Shown: one piece after another, positions 20,305-31,436 of the stretch
Layout of the letters: each line of letters starts with the position of its first letter
How positions within the stretch are numbered: position 1 is the first letter of the stretch
NCBI GenBank assembly: GCA_003988855.1
Contig: QYAI01000014.1
Span: 127,973 to 191,972, forward strand
From: Arachnopeziza araneosa
Lineage: Eukaryota; Ascomycota; Leotiomycetes; Helotiales; Arachnopezizaceae
DNA length: 64,000 nucleotides
Reading direction: 5' to 3'
The notes under the pieces: generated by a model
What the model saw: only the letters and a program-made list of their open reading frames with translations
What the model was told of the DNA's origin: nothing
Database searches by the model: none
Position numbers and translations under genes: made by a program

Positions 20305-22891
20305 ATGGATTATGAACACCCAGATCTACTGTCATTTCGTGCGAATTTAGTAAACGAACTCGAAGAAGAACGACTCCATCGGTTGACTGGTCAGGAGCGA
20401 CGTCAAGCTCCTGGTGCGTCGCGAGAATCTACTTCGACCCTTCGCAATCCTTCTGAAGAGTTTTCATCCTTTCATACCCTAAACTGCGATGGTGAGGGCG
20501 ATAGAATGGATAGTGATGGCGAGGATACGGACAACGAAATCTCCCTTATTGTTGCCACCGATTTTGGGACCACATTCTCTTCTGTGGCCTATGCTCGTCG
20601 TTCCCAAGATTCATACCCTACAATCAAAATAATTCAAAACTACCCAGATGATCCGTTGCGATCTGGATTACCGAGCTTACAGGTCCCCGCCGAAAGCTAT
20701 CCAAACGAGCGACAGCTCGAGGAACCTCTATTGGACCCTGAGTTTGACCTACTCATTGGCAATAACGGTCAATCTCATGGAGAATTGCTTGATTCTGCTT
20801 CTGACGAGAACTTTCAACCTCTCGATGATGTTTCAGACGGAGATGGAAGAGCAGATGACTTCGTGGATCATATCCAGCCTTTCGTTTGGGGCTATGGAAC
20901 CGAACAGGAAATCTCCCCAAATATGGATCGAAGCAAGTTCAATCGTATAGCTCGATCAAAGCTCCTGCTAGACAAAAGCATCCATACTAAAGAGGTACGC
21001 GATGAGCTTCGGCCGATCCTAAAGAGGCTAAAGCAGAAGAAATCATAAAAAACGATGAAGATGTGATTGCCTACTTTCTCACAAGATTATTCGAACACAC
21101 CAAAGCACAGCTCAGGGCAGATAAAGAAATCACGGATTCCACTCCAATCGAACATGTATTAACGGTACCAGCGGCCTGGACCACAGAAGCTTGTCGTACG
21201 ATGCAAAGGGCAATGGTGACTGCGGCCCAAAATGCATGTTTTGGTACTGCGGATGATTTGTTTCTCGTATCAGAGCCCGAGGCCTCAGCTGCTTTTGTTC
21301 TTGGGGAAAGCATGGAAGTAAACGTGAATCAAAAATCTATTCCATAACTTGTCTACATCCTTTTCCGATCCTTGAAGTCTTTTCCTGAGATGATCTCGGA
21401 AAGCCTCATTTAGGAAACTAGATCCTTTCAGACAGCCTACAGTTGTTAGTCTCAAACCCTTCGAGTGGATGACACATACCAGCGGGAATGACAATCTCTT
21501 CAGATAATCTGAGAGGGTCTTCTTTCTTGACGAAATATGCAGTGGCATCCACTGTCCCGCCGCCTGCATCTAAGATAAGGAAGGCTTCGCCTTTCTGTGG
21601 TCATTAGCTGATGATAGTTACATGACTACAGCATCGAGGGTATCATTGACAAAGCCACACTCGATTTCGAGACCAAGAAGAGAAGCGTAAATATCAACAA
21701 TCCTCGTATTCCTTTATATTCAGTACAGATCCAGGGGCTTAAGGCAAATCCAATGAAAAACTTCCTGAACAATAAACTCCAACTGAATCGGTAAAACTTA
21801 TGTCGGTTCATAATTTCGAGAGTTCGCTGACATATGCAGGCTACAATTCATAGAGATTTTCCTCCCTTGTCTGAAGGAGATTGAGAGCCTCTTGAAGCAA
21901 CAGCTAATAGCCGCAACTAGTGCTGATTCTGGCCATGAAATCAAGGTACACATTTATTACTGTTGATCCATGGTAATGCTGACATATATCTAGAAAGTTG
22001 TCCTTGTCGGAGGTTTCTCAGCGTCGGAGTCCCTCCGAAATTATTTAGCAAGTCGACTGGAAGCGATTTCAAGATCCTCCGAAATACCATACACTTTTCG
22101 CTTGACAGATGCCGTACATATACGGAATCCGTATGTGAAAGCATTCAACTTCCTGTATATCTTATGAAACTAACCGAGTTGAAGGGAGACAGCCGTTGCG
22201 TAAGGTGCCATTCTTAGGGCATGGAATAAAGACACAGGACCTGACCGAATAATTCAATCAAGCTAAGGTTTTGAATTGAGGGAACAGTTCGATCCAAAGA
22301 CCTACCCAGAACACAAGGGAATTCGATCAAAGTATGATAAATTAGATGGCCAACGATATATAGACAATGTGATTGAGTGGCTAGTCATGAAGGTACACTC
22401 CGAAGCTCTTGAAAGAGCGTGGGAATGGCTACTAGGTATTTCACAGGGCGAGACCGTACTATCAAAAGAGATACGTACACTCGGAGTTCATCAATCGCTA
22501 CGAGCAAACAGAAAAACTTTCAAGTCTCAGGAGACCTTATGGGTTACTGATGCCGACACCCCACATTCACATTATCGTAGCAACCATGTAATGAACAAAG
22601 GTGCGTTTCGTGGATTTCTAAGTTTCCTACATTTCAAAAAGACTAATCAGTATTTCAGGTACTCAGAAAGCCGGCAAGGTTGTTGTTGACTTCTTACCAC
22701 TTATTGAATCAGGCTTAATTGAACCCGAGGAGGGTATCGAGGGAGAGTTCTGCTACAAATTTGAGTATGATCTTGTCATGATTATAAACGGAAGGAATCT
22801 TAGATATGAAGCTCGATGGCCCAGAGGTGGAGAGGTACGAGCAGAAGGTCAAATTTGTATTGCTGCCGCTTTCAAGCCCGGAACAAATTAA
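20305..22891 (+). pseudogene. Hsp70-like (HSPA12-type) pseudogene with an internal inversion
   Basis: The parts of a fungal Hsp70-like ATPase can be followed in order. The N-terminal phosphate loop (VATDFGTTFSSVAYARR) starts the fold near 20545. At about 21035-21047 the frame slips by one base, after which the next open frame (IIKNDEDVIAYFLTRL) continues. From about 21330 to 21597 the second phosphate motif (FLILDAGGGTVDATAY) and the following helices are on the opposite strand, including a 43-nt intron (21437..21479) whose splice signals also read on the minus strand. The plus strand resumes near 21640 and carries the adenosine motif VVLVGGFSASESLRNYL. Two in-frame TAA codons (22201-22203 and 22264-22266) interrupt the conserved segment before REQFDPKTYPEH, and the beta-sandwich end reads to 22891. 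Introns elsewhere are still recognisable, so decay looks recent. Confidence 0.85.
21330..21597 (-). other. Inverted segment inside the Hsp70-like pseudogene
   Basis: On the minus strand this segment reads QKGEAFLILDAGGGTVDA and continues through an intron to NEAFRDHLRKRLQGSEKD. The plus strand to its left ends in ESMEVNVN, and the minus-strand right end begins QKGEAF, so the two edges fit each other when the piece is turned round. Breakpoints are placed to within about 10 bases. No long inverted repeat is seen at the two edges. Confidence 0.8.
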
Positions 22892-23528
22892 ATCGCAGCT
22901 GGTGTCGGTAGACAACAGAAGTATTGAGTCATCTCTAAGTTGGATTTTTGCACTGTTAATAGAGATTTACTAGCTTGACAAGTTGCAATTTGGACAATAT
23001 CAAATTTGAAGCTCTACCCTCCTAGCTACTCTGTTGCTGCGATACTTAATTTTTGATTTTCAGGTGTGATACACTTTTCAAACCGCCAATTGCTCGAAGT
23101 CAGTTTCCTAATATCAGTTCTTGAACAATGTAACTAGGAAGTATGTTACCAACTAAAATATTCCGCTTTCAACTCATCTCGTTCATTTGCCACATTCCAC
23201 CTCTCAAATCTCAATAGTATACTCTTGCTAATTGATGGGAAGGTGGTTTTATGTTATCAAAGAAGGGCCTTTCTCGCTATATTCTGTTCAACTTCGGCCG
23301 GTCCAGCCGCCTTCACATGATTGGCTATTCCCGATCAAGCTCCGAGAGCCAGCATCCAAGAAGTCTCTTTCATGCTCTACACCAACCTGTTTCGAACAAT
23401 TAAAAACAGCCTTTTCATCTTCGACGAGTGGGATATGCTCATCTCTCGCCCTTAATCGCAAAATCTTTCCTAGGAGATCGAGTCGCGCGATACTTTCTTC
23501 GCCCCCACTTTTGAATCTAGAGGCAAAT
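22892..23528. other. Upstream region of the first Zn2Cys6 regulator
   Basis: 637 bases, AT-rich to about 23220. An open frame in phase with the regulator runs from 23232 without a stop, so an N-terminal extension is formally possible, but the stretch has no recognisable domain and I treat it as leader. Confidence 0.4.
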
Positions 23529-25404
23529 ATGCCAACCTCACCTAGCACTGCTCGAAGTGATGGTGATAGAGGACCGAAAGTAGCTAGTATGAATCCGAGA
23601 AGGGCTCCCAAGTCCAGAAACGGATGTCTAAGGTGTAAAGAAAAGAGGGTACCTCAATGGTCTGAATCCTTGTGCTTCTGGACTAACCTTCTACCAGTTG
23701 AAGTGTGATGAAACTCATCCAGCCTGTCAGCAGTGTAGACGAAAAGACATAGCATGTCCTGGCTACAAAAAGAAAACTTTGGTTTGGTCAACCAAGCATG
23801 AAAAAGCGTCGAGTACAAGTGCAGCGGCCTTACCATCTTCATCTGTTGCTCTGGCTGTCAATTTAGTTAGGGATATCAGTGGGGCTGAAGATTTTCAGTC
23901 CCAGAGGGGCACAAGCATAATAGCCGAGCAAACATCTCCAAAGGATAACACAGCATTGTTGATCCAAAACGATGTGCCGGTCATGGATTCCCCTCGGGTG
24001 GAGATGACAACAGACAGCCTAGCAGCAATTCGCCAACAAGTCAACTCTTCCACCGTGCCCGAGTTTCTACTACATCTCCCAACCATGCTAGTAGAATATT
24101 ATTTCAGTTATGTCTGTCAAATCTTCTCATCGTTTGACGGGACGCTGAATCCCTTCCGCTCAACCGTCGGCCGGCTTTGGGATGGCTCTGCTCCCATTTA
24201 CTACGCAATTCAGAGCATGGCAGCAGCCTACCTATCCAATCATCTGCCTCGCATGTCTTCAGTGGGATTCCAGATGCAGCAAGAAGCTTTCAGATCTGTA
24301 GCTCATGGCGAGAGTCTGGATAGGATGCTCCTGACGGTTCTCTTGGTTGGGCAAACGACCGCCTGGCATGACCCGAAAGACCTAGGGTTGGTGCATCTGA
24401 GGACTGCAAAGAGATTAAACAAGATGAGGATCAACAAACAGGGTGCTGGAGCTGCCAGCGAGAAGAGGACTAATGAGTTCTTTGAACAGTGTATTCTCTA
24501 TTGGGACATGCTTGCTGGCTATGTCGACGATAACGTGGATGATTTTGGATTTCGAGATCTTACTATTGCGGACGATTGCACTTTCTCGGTCCCTTCGAGT
24601 CCAGCAATGCCTAGCCAGGAAACAGAGAATATATTTCCTCATCCCTGGACTGGAGTAGCTCCAAAAGTACAAAAGCTATTCGCGCAAGTTGGTCGACTGA
24701 TACGCACCCACCGCAGAAACTCGATCCAAACTTCAACCTACAACCTTTCCTTAGAACTCGGATTTGAATTTTCCCTCTTTCCAGACACGCTCTCATCAAG
24801 TGTTCAGGCTTCCTCCCTCGAGTCTCAACTGCTCGATTTCCAACCCCCACCAATCACTTCCTTGGTGCACTCTGGCGACACCAATACCCCAATCGAGCAT
24901 TACCTTGCTCTGGCAGAAGCCTACCGCTGCTCTGCTCTCCTTGAACTATATCGCATCTTCCCTGATCTTCTCTCTCAACGAATGCCCCACTTCACAGCCT
25001 CTGAATTCAGCTTCCTGCCGCCATCTTCGTCTCACCAAGACCAAGGTGATTTCCTCGTATCGCTGGCCATGCACACGCTCTCCCTCCTGGAGACCATTCC
25101 TACCACATCGGGTACAAGATGCGTGCAGCCTATCGTCCTGCTGGCTGCAGCATGTGAGCTGCGTCTCCCGGCTTCCAATCAAGGTATCTCAGCACCCCCG
25201 ATCACCAGCAGGGAGATAGATGTCGCTTCATCACGTCGATTTGCAAAGACCAGGCTTCAAGAGTTCCAGCTCAGCCTTCCTGCGAAACCGATAATCAATG
25301 CGATTCGGGTGGCAGAAGAGACATGGAGGCGTCTTGATAGCGGGAGTGAGGTATTCTGGATCGATGTTTGCGATGAGCTAGGATTGGGAACCATCTTTGG
25401 ATGA
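23529..25404 (+). CDS. Zn2Cys6 fungal transcription factor
   Basis: Two exons, 23529..23648 and 23698..25404, give 608 aa. The binuclear zinc cluster is complete only after splicing: Cys33, Cys36, Cys43, Cys50, Cys53 and Cys60 in the C-x2-C-x6-C-x6-C-x2-C-x6-C spacing. The rest resembles the fungal-specific transcription factor region (Fungal_trans_2 type), with helical segments such as LVEYYFSYVCQIFSSFDG and ILYWDMLAGYVDD. It lies between two pseudogenes but is itself intact, which suggests it is still under selection. It could control nearby catabolic genes, but proximity is the only evidence. Confidence 0.88.
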
Positions 25405-26007
25405 ACGAAAAGACCAGGTTTCAGTCACTATTCATTTGATGACGAGGCCATGGAATGCAACGAGCAGTTTGACCAAGATCAAGTTACCTAAATCGACCCG
25501 AAGAGCTCCATATTCAACAACATGGAATACTTCCTATGAACATTCTCTGACAAGTTTCAGCTTAGACGAATCCTGGTATGGCTCCTATTTCCTGAATAAC
25601 ACGTCGAATTTCGGTTCAACAGCTTTCCTTGTATTTGGTGAGGCCCGGCTCGCAGCCTGATCTTGCGGAGAAATTCGCCGCTCTGTGAGCTAGGGGAAAC
25701 GGAGCCCGGAGTAGAGAAAATAATTTTGTATCAATCACTGGTAATATTTGAGACTTTTGCTGTTCTCTGTTGTTGGCAACTCATCCCAGCTTGTAGGAGA
25801 ACTTATAAGTCCTCAGATTTCTTCACGAAGTGATGATAGATAAGTGAAATGCTATATTTGGTTGAAGAGACACAGCTTCTGAAATACTCTTGAGATAGTT
25901 GGAATGGGTATAGATTTGTTAATATCTAAATTATCTTAGATTCATTTCGATTCATACGAATTTTAGAAATAGGCAGCACTAGAACCGGAGAATCAGGCAA
26001 TAGGTGC
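25405..26007. other. Convergent intergenic region
   Basis: 603 bases between the 3' ends of the regulator and the kinase-WD40 pseudogene. AT-rich; no feature seen. Confidence 0.45.
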
Positions 26008-28380
26008 CTATAGAACGTCCCAGAGCTGTACCCCGAATGAATCAGTGGTTGCTATGATTTTGCCTCTTGGCAAGAATAGCATTTTGATCGGCTTGTACAT
26101 AGCCCCCGAGAAGGTGTGACATATATATATCCGAAGCTGTGCAACCGAAATATATAGTGTATCCTCTTATGCCATATCCTATTATATTTCCATCCGGTGA
26201 GAATTCTACGGCACAGATCCACTCGATATCTCCCTTCAGATCTCGAAATTCTCCGGTTGCTATCTCCCAAAAGCGGATTTCGCCATACCAAGAAGCTGTC
26301 ACTATGCTTTTCCCGTCTGGCGTGAACTTCATACCAAGAACCGTCGGCTATATGAATCAAAGATTTGAATGTGTTTTCCATTAGTAGTATCCCAGATCAT
26401 CACTGTCGCTGAGGATAATGCTGATGCTAAGAGTCTACTATCTGGCGAGAATGCAATTCCATGCCTTCCGTAGGAGTAACCAACTTGGAGGATATATAGC
26501 TCAGCGCCTGTATCTCGGGAACTGGAAGATAAGAGCTTGCCATTGGGCGAAAAGCCTACGGCAAGAATACTTGCCATATGGCCATTGAGCGTAAGGGTTG
26601 AAGTTTTGCTATCTCCGACCGTACTCCAGAGCCGTACTGTCTTGTCTTCCGAGGCAGAGGCCACGACATCACCATCTGGCGAGAAACTAACGCTGTGAAC
26701 GCTGCCGTTGTGACCTCTGAATTTTTTGAGCCTGACCATCATGGCTGTATCGATCAGACACACCATGCTATCTTTACATGCTAAGGCTATTTTCTTGCCA
26801 TCTGGCGAAATTTCCATGTTTAAAATCAGGGACTTTGACATGCGGAACATACGACCCTGTGCTGGTTTTTTCTCCATGCGCGCGAGCAATATCGCCTCCA
26901 GCTTTTTGAAAATGGGGTGCGCTCATGCTTCACCTCATGCGTATACTTAGAGAACTGTAAATTAACAAGACTATCAATGTCTATGGTAGGTGCCCGGGAC
27001 GATGTAGCAGCCTGCTCTGGGTCTAAATTGGTACCGGTCATTTCCTCGGTTGACATCACCGGTCGAGCTTTCCATGTTCAGACTGAGTTCGTGGAGGCAA
27101 GGGCATTTCAGGTGTAAGCAGCTGAATGGTTGTCTCAACAGAGTGGGACGGAGTTTGCGTAGAAGAAGAATCTGGCGGCATAGATTGCGCGTGATTGAGA
27201 GAAATTGATTCGGAAGATTGAAATCCAGTATGGAAAATTGTCTGTGGTCAATGGAGAGAGAATTGGAGCCGAGGTGTCTTGTTTTTCGACGGGCGGGCTA
27301 GTCATGTTATAATTGGCGCTCCTAGCTAAAGATTGATGATGCTCTTGGACGGGAGAGTAAGTCTTGTCGGATAGAATCCACTTATGTGTGAGCGCCTGAG
27401 AAGCCAAGGCTCTATCACGAGGGTGTGGCACTAGAAGTTCTCGAAGAAATCTCGACCCTTCACTCTTGATACCACAATCATAGAGAGGATTATGAGGAAA
27501 CAATGATTTATCATCACAGTATTCCATCAAAGAGCGGCCGTCAGGAAATGGAACAACCCTGCGGCTAGACGATAGAGGATACATCCGACAGCCCATATAT
27601 CAACGGCATTCGTGTAATCTGCTGATGTGCCCGGGCCCAGAAAGTTGAGAAGTTCTGGAGCCATTTATGATTGAGTGCCACCTCGAGTATGAAAGGCCGT
27701 GGTATCAGTCATACGTTTAGACATGCCAAAGTCTGCTAGTTTGACCCACCACTTCGAAGGTCCATTGATTACAAGGATATTCTGGGAGCGCAGTTAGCAG
27801 CTATTACCGAAAATACTAGGGGGAATTAACTTGTGGCTTAAGATCGCGGTGTGCAAATGACTCGGTATGCATGATTTCCAATCCAAGGAGTATTTGTTCT
27901 GCGATATCTCGAACTTCGTACTCGGGTAATTTGCCAGAATGCGCTACTACGTTCCTTTCAAGATCTCCAAGATGAACATGTTGTTCCTACTTGTGAACCA
28001 GCCTAAGAATTCAACAAACACTGCAGCTTCTTTGTACTGAATCCCGTCAGAAATAACCCAGCTTGTCTGGTGTAACCCCGGCTTACCTTCTGCTTAGAGA
28101 ACTCTAGTAAAGCTTTCAGTTCCTTCTCACATTCACTACGACTCATTTTCTCATTCATCAGGGAGATTCTTTTTACGGCTCTCAGCTGCCCATCCTCTGT
28201 ATTCTTCTCTAATCGAATCTCCCCGAAGCCTCCTCGCCCTAGGAGTCTCTCTACCTGCCATATTCGAGTCTGTTCTTCGCGTCTGATATTTCTCGTTGGA
28301 TCAGATACATAGCGAATTTCTTCCACCCGATCATCATGGACTGTTGCATCCAGGCGCTAGTGTTCCAGGTCGGAAGACAT
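26008..28380 (-). pseudogene. Protein kinase-WD40 repeat pseudogene
   Basis: A Ser/Thr kinase domain is followed by WD40 repeats on one strand. Recognisable pieces are the Gly-rich loop LLGRGGFGEIRL, the lysine strand RAVKRISL, the catalytic loop FAHRDLKPQ, the DFG segment LADFGMSKR, and repeats such as VHSVSFSPDGDVVASASEDK ending in VQLWDVL near 26010. The copy is broken many times: a TAG at codon 8 (28357-28359), a deletion or shift near 27975, a TAA in the activation segment just before MAPE (27665-27667), and single-base slips near 27558, 26904, 26336 and 26120. Several slips fall in short homopolymer runs. Kinase-WD40 fusions are known in fungi. The start is taken as the ATG at 28380. 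Confidence 0.8.
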
Positions 28381-28817
28381 GGTTTCAATGCACCATAAAG
28401 CTGGTCAGGCTGTGGGCACCATTGCTGTATTGGTGGTGGAACATGCAGAGATTTGGATTATCTGTATCGTTCGAATATTGGACAACCGCTGGAAGTCTGT
28501 TCTAAGCACTGAAACTGGTAGCATAGTACACAGTTGTTGAGATCACTTCCATCATATATGTTCAGGTGGGTTCTGAACCTCAGCCGCATTGGAGACCTGC
28601 AGACGCCAGTTAGCCTAGTATAAAGTCACAGGACCCAATCCTCTTGAGCGACTGGCCTCGTAAACGATGAATCTAATCCGTAGTTCTGAAAAGTACAAAA
28701 TATATGTTTTGGGGTAATCTGACAGCCTTAAAAGTCAAGTTTTAGGTCCAAAAGGTTACGTTATTCATAAGCTTAGCACGCTTCTCCTTAGATTAATGGA
28801 CCTGGCTTATATCCTCT
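28381..28817. other. Intergenic region between the kinase pseudogene and the intradiol dioxygenase
   Basis: 437 bases, AT-rich. It covers the upstream side of the pseudogene and the 3' side of the dioxygenase. No gene is seen. Confidence 0.45.
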
Positions 28818-29861
28818 TCAATGAGTCTCTCCCTGCGGAGCCAAGACTATATTATATTCCAATTCCAGCTCAGCCTTTGGGTTTCCTTTGAGAGGCTTGA
28901 AGTCAACAATAAGAGAGTCCTTGACCGCAAACACAGAGTCGTTTGTCAAGTACTTGCAGTTCCGATCGAAAATTTGCGTTGTAACTGGTTTATATCCTTC
29001 TCGTTGGACCTAAGACTCTATCAATCAAGGCCAAAAGAGCGCATGACAAGCTTACAATAAGATGAATGTGGGCTGGGCGGAAGGGGTGTCGATCCAAGAG
29101 ATGTAACAGTTTCCCAGCGGGGCCTTGTAATGTTAGAGACATCCCAAGCTACGCAAATATATCTTACCATCATCTGGTACTGGATATGGTGTCGGCTTCA
29201 AGCAGTAATAGCTATAATGGCCACTCTGGTCCGTTTTGAACTTCCCACGGAGGTTGAGTTCCACCTGATCTTTGTCCTGTTGCTCATAGAGTCCATTGGT
29301 GCTGGCTTGCCAAATATCGATGAACGCTCCGGCCACAGGCTTCTTTGTGACTAGATCGATGACATTGCCATGCATATATGTAATTATTCCATCATCCACA
29401 CCGTGGACTATTGAGGTTTCGTTTTCGGAGACTGGTACACCGTGGCGGAAGAAAGGACCGAGGATGGCACTGGCGGTTGCCGCATCTTCTGTTTCTGATA
29501 CGAGCTTGAATGTGATCTCGTCAACCAGACTGTATGCTGTTAGTCTAGATTTATAAAAACAGAGCCTTGGGGACGCTTACGATTCCAATCCAATAACGTC
29601 GCACATCAATTGGCCTTCGTTACGCTTGTCGTCACTCATCTGGCCTGCCCAGTTTATCATGTTCACTGCTGACATCCATTCCTCGACCGTAAGCTCATTC
29701 TCGCGGGCGAATTCATGAATATGGCGGATGAAGCTGCTCATCAGTTGTCGCATGCGAGGCGTACATTTCGGGCCTGTGGCATTGATGACGTTTTGTGTGA
29801 AGTCCGGGTCGAATTTTGAGGTTGATGGTACATCTCCGTTCGCGGGGTGCGCTGCTGCCAT
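28818..29861 (-). CDS. Intradiol ring-cleavage dioxygenase (catechol or hydroxyquinol 1,2-dioxygenase)
   Basis: Four exons, 29581..29861, 29168..29529, 29056..29123 and 28818..29009, give 300 aa. The N-terminal helical dimerisation domain (about 20-100) is followed by the catalytic beta-sandwich. The expected Fe(III) ligands are all present: Tyr175 (in ASTNGLYEQQ), Tyr209 (in KPTPYPVPDD), His233 and His235 (in RPAHIHL). The enzyme opens catechol-type rings between the two hydroxyls to give muconate or maleylacetate, feeding the beta-ketoadipate route. It is divergent from an alpha/beta hydrolase, which supports a role in aromatic breakdown. Which substrate it prefers cannot be read from sequence alone. 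No signal peptide is seen, so it is probably cytosolic. Confidence 0.9.
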
Positions 29862-30400
29862 TTCGTATGTAGGGCGCAGAAGACAAGAGACGATTTGTAT
29901 CACTCTTCAGATGAAAAGCAGTGGTTCCAATATATGCTTGACGAGCTGCCCCGCCCTCGCCTTTAAACGGGCAACATCGCACCGCATGTCATTTGAGGGC
30001 GCCACCATTCCTCTAGTCTAGTGAGGGGCAGTTACCAACGAATTCCGAATGGTTGCAGCTTTGTTGAAGGCTTCCTCCGGTCTGTGGGAGGTGGAGGTCA
30101 AGTTCAAGACCCGACAGCCGGCTTCGAACCGCGAGATCTAGGTCAGACCTCTCTCCGATCAAAGCTCGCTGCGGCCATGGCGGAAATCCCCCGCGGTAGC
30201 AATAGGATTTGCGGGTTTGAGGAATGGAGATCAAGATCTGGTTTCGTGGCGTGAAAAAGCCCGGGATTTGATTTCAAAAGTTTACTCAATCTTGTGCTTT
30301 GTTTTGTCAGGTCAACAAGGGAGGAGGAGTATTCTCTATAGATATCGAACCTTGAACATAGCCCCTTTTCTGACTCGCTTATCCTCCTACATCAATCAAC
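29862..30400. promoter_or_regulatory. Divergent promoter of the dioxygenase and hydrolase genes
   Basis: 539 bases between two outward start codons. It includes CGG/CCG triplets (for example near 30077, 30117 and 30191) of the kind bound by Zn2Cys6 regulators; their number and spacing are not diagnostic. One Zn2Cys6 gene lies about 6 kb to the left. Confidence 0.4.
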
Positions 30401-31256
30401 ATGCCCTTCTTTAAGTCTAGTTCGAGATCCCTCTTCTACACCGAGACCTCATACTCAGGCACTCCCGTAAAACACACCATTCTCCTCCTGCACGGCCTTG
30501 GCTCCTCATCATGCTTCTTCGTTCCCATTCTACCTTCGCTCACCCCCAAATCACGATGCATAGCACTTGACTACCCTGGGTCGGGTCTTTCAAGCCTTGG
30601 CTCCTCTGAGCAAACAATTTCCAGTCTGGCGGGAGATGCAATCGCTTTGCTAGATGAATTGGGCATCAAAGACAAGGTAGTGGTGGTAGGGCATTCGATG
30701 AGTGGGATTGTTGCCAGCTATCTCGCCGCCGAGGTCAAGAAAAGAGTGAAGGCTGTGGTCTTGCTGGGTCCTGTGAATCCGGGTCCAACATTAGCATCAA
30801 TATTTGAGCAACGAATCCAAGCTGTACAGTCTGGTAAACATGTCGATTTCTTCTAGGCAGATTGGCATACTGACAGCTGAAGTAGAAGGACTCGAGGCAT
30901 TCGCGAATTCCATTCCAAGTGGTGCCACTTCAGTAACATCAACGCCTTTACAACAGGCTTTTATCAGATCTTTGATTCTGGGAACTTCTAATAAAGGGTA
31001 CATTTCTCTTTGTAACGTCATAGCAAAAGCTGTAAAGCCGGATTATGGGAAGATCGATGTGCCATTGATGCTTCTAGCTGGGAAAGAAGATAAAACAGCT
31101 ACCCTCCTAGGTTGTGAGACTATTTGGAAAGAGTATGGAACGATTGAGAACAATAAGAGGCTGGAGGTGATTGAAAACTGCGGACATTGGCATTGCGCAG
31201 AGAAAGGGTCTGAAATAGGAGAGAAGATTGCAGAATTCCTTACAGGTCTCCCTTAG
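30401..31256 (+). CDS. Alpha/beta hydrolase, 3-oxoadipate enol-lactonase-like
   Basis: Two exons, 30401..30833 and 30877..31256, give 270 aa. The oxyanion-hole motif LLLHGLGSSS begins near His31 and the nucleophile elbow is GHSMSG with Ser99; the C-terminal His lies in NCGHWHCAEKG, and the acid is probably the Asp in LLAGKEDKTA. Members include 3-oxoadipate enol-lactonases, which act three steps after intradiol cleavage in the beta-ketoadipate pathway. The head-to-head pairing with the dioxygenase favours that or a related lactone/ester hydrolase, but this is an inference. The 43-nt intron has an internal ttctag that is too close to the donor to be used. Confidence 0.82.
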
Positions 31257-31436
31257 ATGTAGTCCTGAGATGCCGTGCGTGAAAAGAAATGGAATATAAT
31301 TAGCCCCTAGAAACCAAGCTAACAAATCTTGTCCGGCTTCTGGGAAGATAACGTTCAGTTAAACTTCTTCTTTTCCATTTTAAACTCCGGAAATTTGAGT
31401 AGAACCTTCATCTTCAAGATAAGTCTGGCTACAGCA

